Below, piece after piece: positions 1 to 5,510 of a stretch of DNA of 12,273 nucleotides. The notes beneath the pieces are model-generated. The model was not told where the DNA came from. It worked only from the letters and a program-made list of their open reading frames with translations, and did not search any database. Source of the stretch: Paracoccaceae bacterium (GTDB taxonomy: Bacteria > Pseudomonadota > Alphaproteobacteria > Rhodobacterales > Rhodobacteraceae); assembly GCA_015487255.1 (NCBI GenBank), contig WFQA01000250.1, positions 1-12,273 on the forward strand. The letters run 5' to 3'. Each line of letters opens with the position of its first letter. Position 1 is the first letter of the stretch. A program made the translations under genes and the position numbers.

Positions 1-165
1 CGGAAAACCACCAAAACCCGGGGCAGTTTTCCAACCGATGAAGCCGCCACCAAGCTGATCTATCTGGCCATCCGAAGTTTCGAGAGCAAAGGCAGGTGCG
101 TCAGAGAATGGGTTGCCGCCCGCAATCAATTCGCTATCCTATACCCCGAGCCGTTCAACAAGTGA
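1..165 (+). pseudogene. IS256-family transposase, C-terminal fragment
   Basis: Reading in frame from base 1 gives 54 residues ending in TGA. They contain KTRGSFPTDEAATKL, then REW, then NQFAILY, which is the C-terminal signature of IS256/Mutator-type DDE transposases of alphaproteobacteria. These enzymes cut and rejoin the ends of their own insertion sequence. Full proteins are about 400 residues, so the catalytic aspartates lie outside the window and it is unknown whether the complete gene is intact. A matching terminal inverted repeat follows 27 bases after the stop, so this is the right end of the element. Family assignment is from recognised motifs; the activity of the copy cannot be judged. 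Confidence 0.85.
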
Positions 166-192
166 CCCGTTTTAACCGCATGGGCCAGACCC

Positions 193-218
193 CATACACA
201 AAGTTTCGGATATTCCCC
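193..218 (+). mobile_element. Right terminal inverted repeat of the IS256-family element
   Basis: The 26 bases after the transposase end in TATTCCCC and contain CATACACAAAG. This fits the usual right-end layout of IS256-family elements (TACACA-type motif, ending CCC). The element would therefore end near 218. Bases 219-227 would be one copy of the 8-9 bp target duplication; the other copy and the left end are outside the window. Confidence 0.6.
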
Positions 219-230
219 GCAATTTTGGAG

Positions 231-282
231 AACTGTTTAAGCAATTCCGCTGATATAGGAAACTGCTTAGGCGGCGTATTAT
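231..282 (+). promoter_or_regulatory. Direct repeats and -10-like box upstream of the HTH gene
   Basis: Two 12-base direct repeats, AACTGTTTAAGC (231-242) and AACTGCTTAGGC (261-272), differ at two positions and lie exactly 30 bp apart, about three helical turns. A good -10-like TATTAT (277-282) follows the second copy. No good -35 box lies 17 bp upstream, so the repeats would overlap the -35/spacer region. This layout suggests a regulator-bound promoter for the small DNA-binding gene at 351, possibly autoregulated. The reading is inference from spacing and sequence only. Confidence 0.35.
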
Positions 283-319
283 CCCTATTCTAAAAAGAAA
301 GAATCCAGCAATATTAGGC

Positions 320-347
320 ATCACCTACTCGAATCACACAAGGTGAT
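320..347 (+). promoter_or_regulatory. Inverted repeat covering the ribosome binding site
   Basis: ATCACCT (320-326) and AGGTGAT (341-347) form a perfect 7-bp inverted repeat with a 14-base loop. The right arm contains the AAGGTG ribosome binding site of the gene starting at 351. In RNA the hairpin would hide the binding site. As DNA it could be an operator for a dimeric protein. Both readings are inference. Confidence 0.4.
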
Positions 348-350
348 AAA

Positions 351-557
351 ATGCAAAAACAAATCTTCGACCCAAACCAAAACTACGCCCTAGGCGACCC
401 CGCGCTTGATCTAATCGGCACACGGGAAAAGCTCGCCCAGTGGAGATGCCGCAATTATGGCCCCGCGTATGTGAAATTCGGAAAAAAGGTCATCTATCGG
501 GGCGTTGATCTAAACGCTTGGGCTGAAGCCCACCGCATAACCCCGGACGCCACATAG
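351..557 (+). CDS. Small AlpA/excisionase-like helix-turn-helix DNA-binding protein
   Basis: The protein has 68 residues. Positions 24-60 fit the winged HTH_17 / AlpA-excisionase pattern: LAQWRCRNYGPAYVKFG, then KKVIYRGVDLNAWAE, where GPAYVKFGKKVIYR forms the typical wing and DLNAW the closing helix. Such proteins bind DNA next to phage or island attachment sites and steer excision, or act as small regulators. The usual N-terminal LTxxELA helix is poorly conserved (DPALDLIGTREK). The start is supported by AAGGTG about five bases upstream. The gene stands alone between an IS end and a truncated oxidoreductase, and no integrase is visible. It may be a remnant of an integrative element. Family is fairly clear, role inferred. 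Confidence 0.7.
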   Translation: MQKQIFDPNQNYALGDPALDLIGTREKLAQWRCRNYGPAYVKFGKKVIYRGVDLNAWAEAHRITPDAT

Positions 558-647
558 CTATCCGCGTTCTTCGGCAATGCACACGTCTCTGATTTCACTG
601 TGTCGGGCGAAGCCGTCTCCTGGACCGGCGGCACCGATTGGGGCTAG
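558..647 (+). other. Unassigned in-frame segment after the HTH stop
   Basis: Directly after the TAG of the HTH gene the same frame stays open for 29 codons and ends at TAG (645-647). The peptide would contain FFGNAHVSDFTVSGEAVSW. It has no start codon or ribosome binding site of its own. I do not recognise it. It looks like the tail of a broken gene, or random sequence at a recombination junction with the oxidoreductase fragment that follows. Confidence 0.25.
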
Positions 648-2131
648 CCGAAGACGCGGCGCACCCGTCGGGCCTTGGTAGCCTTGACTACGCTATGGCA
701 ACCTGCCGGACCTCCACCGCCGAAGCGGCCGAGATTTGTAAGGTTGACGAGGCCGATATCATCAAAGCCGCCGAGTGGCTGGGCAAGCCAAAAGAAGATG
801 GTTCGCGCCGCAAGGCCGTAACCGGCTATGAAAAAGGCATCATCTGGGGCAATGACAATTACCGCACCATTGGCGCTTTGCTCAACATCTCGTTGGCCAC
901 GGGCAATGTCGGTCGCGAAGGCGGCGGCTGCTGCCGGTTGGGCGGACACCAAGAGGGCTATTACCGCCCATCGGATGCCCATGTCGGCCGCCCTTCCACA
1001 TATGTCGACCAGTTGCTGATTTCCGGCGGTGGCAAGGTGCAGCATATCTGGGCCTGCGACCACTATAAAACCACGCTGAATGCGGCACAATACAAGAGCG
1101 TGCATCGCAAGCGCGCCGCCTTGGTAAAAGACGCCATGGATGCCTCGGCAGCGGGCACCCGCGAGCAGCAGGTGGACGCGATTGTCGCCGCTGTAAATGC
1201 GGGCGGGTTGTTTATTGTAGATGTAGACATCATCCACAGCCAGATCGGGCAAAACGCCCATGTGGTGCTGCCGGCTTGTGAAAGCAACGAGATGAACCTC
1301 ACCTCGATGAACGGCGAGCGCCGCTTGCGCCTGAGCGAAAAATACATGGATCGCTACGGCAACTCCAAGCCCGATTGCCTGATCGCGGCAGAACTGGCAC
1401 AGGCCATGGAGCGCGTGTTGCGCGAAATGGGCGAGGATGCCTATGCCGATCAGTTCAAAGGCTATGATTGGGAAACCGAGGAAGACGCCTTTATGGATGG
1501 CTATAACGGCGGCAACCCCGAAGTGACCTATGACCGCTTGCGGGCTATGGGCAATAACGGTGTGCAGGAGCCGGTTCAGGGCTACGAGAACGGCAAGCTC
1601 ATCGGCACCGACCGGCTTTATGCTGATGGTGTGTTTACCCGCCACGGCCGCGAAGATGGCAAAGCGCTGTTTCTCGCCGCCCAGTGGCGCGGTTTGCAGG
1701 CACCGGGCAAAGAGCAGGAGCGGTCCAGCTACAAGTTTTGGATCAACAATGTTCGCGCCAACATCTTCTGGCAAAACCAGTTCCTTGATAAGGATAACGA
1801 CTTCATTCAGGACCGTTTCCCATATCCGTTCATCGAAATGAACGCCGACGACATGGCTGATCTCAGCTTGAATGCCGGTGATCTGATCGAAATTCATAAC
1901 GAAAACGGTGCAACCCAGGGCATGGCGTATCCAACCGCTACCGCAAAGCGCGGCCAAGTTGCGATGGTGTTCGGCTCGCCTGCGGGTTCGCAAGGCAATG
2001 TGGTCAACCCGGGTGTGAATGAATTGGTTCTGCCGAATTACAAGCACACATGGGGTGATATCCGTAAACTTGCAGATGCAACGCCAAATGCGGCGCATGT
2101 TTCTTTCAAGTCCAAGGAATACACCAGCTAA
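638..2131 (+). pseudogene. aioA: 5'-truncated arsenite oxidase (AioA)/iodate reductase (IdrA)-type molybdopterin subunit
   Basis: The frame is open from about 593, with a possible TTG start at 638, and runs 497 codons without interruption. From residue ~15 it follows the AioA family to its natural C-terminus: EKGIIWGNDNY at 65-75, RLGGHQEGY at 100-108, EMNLTSMNGERRLRLSE at 218-234, TEEDAF at 280-285, and the ending YKHTWGDIRK. Family members are about 820-830 residues. The N-terminal ~330, including the [3Fe-4S] cysteine domain and part of the molybdopterin site, are therefore missing. R100 and H104 match the Arg-x-x-x-His pair of the arsenite pocket in characterised AioA. The Rieske subunit (aioB/idrB) gene that would normally sit upstream is absent; an IS end and an HTH gene lie there instead. 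The product cannot be a working oxidase. The lack of internal stops suggests recent truncation. The iodate reductase subunit IdrA is a close relative and cannot be excluded. Confidence 0.8.
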
Positions 2132-2139
2132 ACGTGGGT

Positions 2140-2180
2140 GCTATAACAAACCATGCGGGCAGTGTTATAGCTGCCCGTTT
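2140..2180 (+). terminator. Two overlapping hairpins just after the oxidoreductase fragment
   Basis: Nine bases after the stop, GCTATAACA (2140-2148) pairs with TGTTATAGC (2163-2171). A second stem, CGGGCAG (2156-2162) with CTGCCCG (2171-2177), is followed by TTT. The stems share base 2171 and the right arm of the first lies in the loop of the second, so they exclude each other. The GC-rich one resembles a weak intrinsic terminator. An attenuator-like switch is possible but unproven. Confidence 0.45.
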
Positions 2181-2183
2181 GCC

Positions 2184-2300
2184 TGTGTAAAGGGTATATT
2201 GGTTAGCGATGCTGAAGAAATGCCATGGGGGCAGACCATTGCTTATGTCTCTGACCCTAACGGATGTCTGGTCGAAATCTGCACCCCGGCGGCCCAATGA
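2184..2300 (+). pseudogene. VOC-family (glyoxalase/bleomycin-resistance-like) protein, C-terminal remnant
   Basis: The frame ending at TGA 2298-2300 encodes LVSDAEEMPWGQTIAYVSD and then PNGCLVEICTP. This is the last beta-alpha-beta part of VOC metalloproteins, with the MPWG turn and the conserved metal-ligand glutamate in LVEI. Complete proteins are about 120-140 residues, and only about 36 family-like residues remain, so the 5' part is gone. The stop overlaps the start of the next gene (ATGA), which implies an original two-gene operon. The break falls between the hairpins at 2140-2180 and ~2190. It probably marks where the accessory segment to the left joined the chromosome. Confidence 0.7.
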
Positions 2301-2647
2301 GCAAGGGTAGGGTTGAAGATTTTCTGGCGGATATCCGGGCCAGTGATTTCAGCAAATACGAGATTATCGAGGCCTGCCGCACCATCATGAAAGCCGCCGC
2401 GCCCGGACTTGACGAGCGGATTATTTATGGCGGTATAATGTTTCAGGTCAGGGGCAATGACATCGGCGGGGTGTTTGCCAGCAAACACCATGTTTCGTTT
2501 GAGTTTGGCAATGGATACTTGTTCAACGATCCGCAAAAGCAGCTTGAAGGCAAGGGCAAGTTTCGCCGGCATCTCAAGCTCAGGTCTTTGGCGGATATTG
2601 AAGAGAAAACACTGCCGGGCTTTGTTGCGCAGGCGCTTGCCGGCTGA
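2297..2647 (+). CDS. DUF1801 domain protein
   Basis: The protein has 116 residues, the usual length for a single DUF1801 (YdhG-like) domain. Typical features are the N-terminal helix VEDFLADIRASDF, the segment LDERIIYGGIMFQVRGNDIGG, and HHVSFEFGNGYLF. The start at 2297 is chosen over an in-frame one at 2264 because it gives the normal domain length and an ATGA overlap with the VOC remnant. Some DUF1801 proteins are described as iron chaperones or frataxin-like folds; most have no known function. With the VOC gene broken, the original coupling is lost and expression now depends on whatever promoter lies upstream. Confidence 0.8.
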   Translation: MSKGRVEDFLADIRASDFSKYEIIEACRTIMKAAAPGLDERIIYGGIMFQVRGNDIGGVFASKHHVSFEFGNGYLFNDPQKQLEGKGKFRRHLKLRSLADIEEKTLPGFVAQALAG

Positions 2648-2694
2648 GTCAGACTTTCAGGGTGCGACATTTTAACATTCCCTATGGTGGAGGG

Positions 2695-2725
2695 TTGACC
2701 CTCTAGCGGCTTGAGGTTTTATCGT
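2695..2725 (+). promoter_or_regulatory. MerR/CueR-type promoter with 19-bp spacer
   Basis: A -35 box TTGACC (2695-2700) and a -10 box TATCGT (2720-2725) are separated by 19 bp. This over-long spacer is the hallmark of promoters activated by MerR-family proteins. The spacer holds an imperfect dyad, ACCCTCTAG (2698-2706) and CTTGAGGTT (2710-2718), with seven of nine positions complementary. The layout resembles CueR operators (ACC...GGT within TTGACC...). A separate short palindrome, GAGGGTTGACCCTC (2690-2703), overlaps the -35. The promoter faces the DUF411 gene at 2777. No MerR gene is present in the window. Confidence 0.55.
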
Positions 2726-2776
2726 GACCGGCAATCATCAGCCCGCCCGGCGGGTGTGCCATTGAAGGAGAGAAAA

Positions 2777-3223
2777 ATGTTCAAAAATCTGTTGATCGCC
2801 GCCAGCCTGAGCACGGGCTTTGCCGCTTCGGCGCAGGCCCAGCCCATGGATGTGGCCAAAAATGCCGGCTGTGGTTGCTGTGGTGGCTGGATAGAGCAAA
2901 TGCAGGCGGCCGGGTTTGAGGTTGCCGCTCGCAACATTTCCAACGAGGCGCTTTATGAGTTGAAGCTTTCACTGGGGATTGGTGAGGAAATGATGTCTTG
3001 CCATACGGCCAGTGTGGAGGGCTATAGCATAGAGGGCCATGTGCCGCTGGTTGATATCCGTCGCCTGCTCGTCGAGCGCCCCGATGCGGTTGGCCTTGCT
3101 GTGCCGGGCATGCCGGTTGGCTCTCCGGGCATGGAATACGGCGATATGAAAGACGCATATGATGTATTTCTAATCGGGCGAGATGGCAGCACGGAGGTTT
3201 TTGCTTCTTACGCAGGGAATTAG
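2777..3223 (+). CDS. DUF411 periplasmic metal-binding protein
   Basis: The protein has 148 residues. Residues 1-22 are a signal peptide (FKNLLIAASLSTGFAASAQA), so it is exported. The mature part is a DUF411 domain: a CGCC motif (Cys32, Cys34, Cys35), SCHTASVEGYSIEGHVP with Cys75, His76 and His88, and the Met-containing loop GMPVGSPGME near 111-120. These Cys, His and Met residues are probable soft-metal (copper-like) ligands. The family often occurs with copper or heavy-metal resistance genes, but its mechanism is not established. ATG 2777 is supported by GAAGGAGAG just upstream. A longer in-frame start near 2711 would put the signal peptide out of place and was rejected. The MerR-like promoter upstream fits metal induction. 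Confidence 0.85.
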   Translation: MFKNLLIAASLSTGFAASAQAQPMDVAKNAGCGCCGGWIEQMQAAGFEVAARNISNEALYELKLSLGIGEEMMSCHTASVEGYSIEGHVPLVDIRRLLVERPDAVGLAVPGMPVGSPGMEYGDMKDAYDVFLIGRDGSTEVFASYAGN

Positions 3224-3233
3224 GGTGCGATAG

Positions 3234-3252
3234 AAAACCGTGTGTCGGTTTT
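3234..3252 (+). terminator. Possible terminator hairpin after the DUF411 gene
   Basis: AAAACCG (3234-3240) and CGGTTTT (3246-3252) form a perfect 7-bp stem with a 5-base loop, 10 bases after the stop. The T-run is part of the stem, so it could work in both directions. The stem is weak and termination is inferred. Confidence 0.4.
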
Positions 3253-3276
3253 GAGCTTTGCCAGCAACGTGGTTTT

Positions 3277-3510
3277 GCCGAGCGAAGCGAGGCCACCGCC
3301 GCCGGCCAGCCGTGTTTTCAGCTTTGCTGAAAACCGTGCCTTTTCCGAGTGGGGGCTTGCCCCCGCAGAGGAAAAGGCAAGCCTGTCGGTGAGGGCAGGA
3401 TATTTTACTGCAGCGCCGCCGCGCGCGCCTCCTCGGCGACCTGAAGTCGGGAGCTGCGCTCCCTTTGTTCAGCCCACCTCGTCGGCGCGTGTCGTGCTGA
3501 CGCACGACAG
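3277..3510 (+). repeat. Structured intergenic repeat, copy A (inverted relative to copy B)
   Basis: These 234 bases match the reverse complement of 6745-6976 along nearly the whole length. A 47-base core (3336-3382) is identical. Copy A contains a chain of hairpins. The first is GTTTTCAGC-TTT-GCTGAAAAC (3314-3334). The second is a long one with GCCTTTTCC/GGAAAAGGC (3338-3346/3370-3378) capped by GGGGGC/GCCCCC. The third is GGGAGC-TGC-GCTCCC (3449-3463) nested in CTGAA/TTCAG. The last is TGTCGTGC/GCACGACA (3490-3497/3502-3509). It fills the gap between the convergent DUF411 and AraC-like genes. Reading frames across it are not believable genes. It may act as a two-way terminator, a small non-autonomous mobile element, or both. 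Confidence 0.8.
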
Positions 3511-3519
3511 GTAAACCCT

Positions 3520-4167
3520 CTAGCCATAGCCAGAGGCGTTAATCTGGCCCAGCAGGCCGTTATCCACCAGCCTGCCAGGGCTGGTTCCGAACCAGCGTTG
3601 AAATTCGCGACTCATGTGGGATTGGTCCGCATAGCCAAACTCAAAAGCCACATCTCCCAACCCTCTGCCCATGGCAACTGCGCGTGCGGCTTTGCGCACC
3701 CGGGCCAGTGCCAGCTAGCGTATTGGGCTGCGTGTGGTGCGGCGCTTCAGGCATCGTTGCATCCGGCGCAAACCTACCCCGAGTTTGGCAGCGGCAGCCT
3801 GGACCGAACCGCCGTTTTCTCCCTGTATCTCCAGGCTGAGCAACGCGTCCTTGACCAACGGGTCAAGATGGGTGAACTGCGCGATCCTGTCCGCGATGCC
3901 GGGGCTGTCTGGCGGCAGGCCATGCATGGCTTTTAGCAGGCACATGGTGTTTATGCTGGTGCCAGGTTGCAAACGATAGCCTTTGAAATAGCTTGTCGCA
4001 CTGATCCGGACCCCATAAGTGCCATCGTCAAGATCGGTGATCCGCCAGCTTGGTTTTACGTCGGGCGGGGCATGAAACAGCAGGTCGCGGCAGCCATCGG
4101 GCAAGACGGTGGCGGTTGCATCACGGCCATCCCCGGCCTGCCAAACCGCCAAAACAGGACCGCTCAC
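3520..4167 (-). pseudogene. AraC-family regulator interrupted by an in-frame amber codon
   Basis: From GTG at 4167 the protein runs 150 residues to TAG (3715-3717). The same frame then continues another 64 codons to TAG at 3520-3522. The N-terminal part (LPDGCRDLLFH, SYFKGYRLQPGTSI) is the ligand-type domain found in DUF6597-containing AraC regulators. The second part contains the AraC DNA-binding domain: QAAAAKLGVGLRRMQRCLKR before the stop, and DVAFEFGYADQSHMSREFQR plus WFGTSPGRLVD after it. The stop falls between the two helix-turn-helices, where family members have a sense codon. One substitution (CAG or TAC/TAT to TAG) explains it. The start GTG overlaps the TGA of the esterase gene, so it is the third gene of that operon. 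The product is truncated unless the amber codon is read through or is a sequencing error. Confidence 0.8.
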
Positions 4168-4823
4168 AGCTTAAATTGCTGGTGGATGAATTGCAACGCC
4201 AGTTGCAGCCCGTCAGGCGCGATCCCGTGCCCGGTGCCTTTGGAAATATGGGTATAGGTCTCAAACCCGGCCTTGGTCAGCGCGTCGGCGGCTTCGGGCA
4301 GGGAGCTGGGCGGCACCACCTCGTCAGCGTCGCCGTGGATGAGCAGTATCGGCATTTTGCTTTTCATCTCAGCCGACAGCGCTTCGGGGGCGAGTAACCG
4401 CCCCGAAAACCCAACCACTCCGGCCAGCGGCTCATCGCGGCGCGGGGCCACATGCAGCGCCATCATTGTGCCTTGGGAAAACCCGACCAGCATGGTGTGG
4501 GCTGCATCCATCCCCTCGGCGGCCATGGTGTCATCGAGCCACTGATCAAGCAGCGCCACCGCCGCCGCCATGCCCTCGGCCGCCACCATCTCGCTGGAGC
4601 CATCCAGCCACGGTATCGGAAACCATTGATACCCCATCGGATTGCCGGTGCAGCGCTGCGGGGCATTGGGGGCATGAAAAACCACATCCGGCAGATGGTC
4701 CGCCAATGGCTCAGCCAGCCCGATCAGGTCGTTTCCATCCGCCCCGTAGCCGTGCAGAAACACCACCATATACTTGCCATCACCCGATTTCGCCGCCCGC
4801 CTTGGGCCTGTTAATGCAGCCAT
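4164..4823 (-). CDS. Alpha/beta-hydrolase, phospholipase/carboxylesterase family
   Basis: The protein has 219 residues, normal for the compact YpfH/acyl-thioesterase-like family (PF02230). It shows VVFLHGYGADGNDLIGL (oxyanion-hole HGxG region), the nucleophile elbow GFSQG with the catalytic serine, HGDADEVVP with the acidic residue, and GTGHGIAPDG with the histidine. It has no signal peptide, so it should act in the cytoplasm on small esters or acyl groups; the substrate is unknown. Its ATG directly follows the TGA of the glycosylase gene (TGAATG), and its own TGA overlaps the GTG of the AraC-like gene. All three are therefore probably co-translated from one message. Confidence 0.88.
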   Translation of the reverse strand: MAALTGPRRAAKSGDGKYMVVFLHGYGADGNDLIGLAEPLADHLPDVVFHAPNAPQRCTGNPMGYQWFPIPWLDGSSEMVAAEGMAAAVALLDQWLDDTMAAEGMDAAHTMLVGFSQGTMMALHVAPRRDEPLAGVVGFSGRLLAPEALSAEMKSKMPILLIHGDADEVVPPSSLPEAADALTKAGFETYTHISKGTGHGIAPDGLQLALQFIHQQFKL

Positions 4824-5453
4824 TCAGTTTATTCCTTCCCGATCCTTGATCACCCGGTAATAAGCCCAAAGCAGCCGCGCCGCAACCGCCCGCCACGGGG
4901 CCCAGGCTTCGGCCATTTGCCGCAATTCCTTATCTTTGGGGCGCGCGTCCAGCCCAAAAAGCACTTTGGCGGATTCCTGCAACGCCAAATCACCAGCGGC
5001 AAAAACATCGGCCCGCCCCAGGCTGAACATTGCATAAATTTCCGCTGTCCAGGTGCCGATCCCCTTGATCGCGGTGAACTCACGCACCACCGTTGCGGCG
5101 CGCTGGCGGCGCAAGGCTGCAAAATCGAGCCGACCTTCGGCCAGCGCCTTGGCGTATCTTGCCTTTTGCCTTGAAAGCCCAAGCGCGCGCAATGCCTCCA
5201 CATCCAGCGCCATTATCCGTTCGGCCTCAATTGCCCCTGCCGCTTCCAGCCTGGCCCAAACCCCGCGCGCCGCCGCGACCGAGATCTGCTGCGAAACGAT
5301 CGCCGAGAGCAGTGGCGCAAACCCGTCATCGCGCAGGCGCAAAGGCAGCGGCCCGGTGAGCGTAAGCGCATGTTTAAAGCACGGTTCACGCGCGGCCAGC
5401 CATGCGGCGCCCTTGGCCACATCGGCGTCAGTTCTGATTATGCCTTCATCCAT
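4824..5453 (-). CDS. DNA-3-methyladenine glycosylase, AlkA-type HhH-GPD
   Basis: The protein has 209 residues. The HhH-GPD superfamily signature is clear: LLSAIVSQQIS at 48-58, the helix-hairpin-helix TAIKGIGTWTAEIYAMFSLG at 127-146, and DVFAAGDLAL at 149-158 with the catalytic aspartate D155. It should remove alkylated bases such as 3-methyladenine from DNA and start base excision repair. It lacks the extra N-terminal domain of E. coli AlkA, which is common in alphaproteobacterial versions. ATG 5453 has GAGGGG upstream. It is the first gene of the leftward cluster and is divergent from the MFS gene, with only 57 bases between them for both promoters. I could not pick out a convincing promoter there. 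Confidence 0.88.
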   Translation of the reverse strand: MDEGIIRTDADVAKGAAWLAAREPCFKHALTLTGPLPLRLRDDGFAPLLSAIVSQQISVAAARGVWARLEAAGAIEAERIMALDVEALRALGLSRQKARYAKALAEGRLDFAALRRQRAATVVREFTAIKGIGTWTAEIYAMFSLGRADVFAAGDLALQESAKVLFGLDARPKDKELRQMAEAWAPWRAVAARLLWAYYRVIKDREGIN

Positions 5454-5510
5454 TTTCGCCCCTCATTTTACCACTGGCCATCCGGAAGGCACGGGCATAG
5501 ACAGTAAAGC

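Noticed and set aside
644..2098. 484-codon open frame on the minus strand
   Set aside because: Antisense shadow of the AioA/IdrA fragment, with no recognisable domain.
2659..2668. GGGTGCGA strings at about 2670 and 3223 resembling the start of the cimA palindrome
   Set aside because: Only 7-8 bases match and neither has the inverted arm, so chance is sufficient.
3242..3514. 90-codon frame across repeat copy A
   Set aside because: The sequence is a hairpin-rich repeat; the predicted peptide is low-complexity with Pro and Arg runs and has no ribosome binding site.
5454..5510. Promoters in the 57-base divergent gap between the glycosylase and MFS genes
   Set aside because: Both genes need one here, but no pair of -35/-10 boxes with acceptable spacing stands out.
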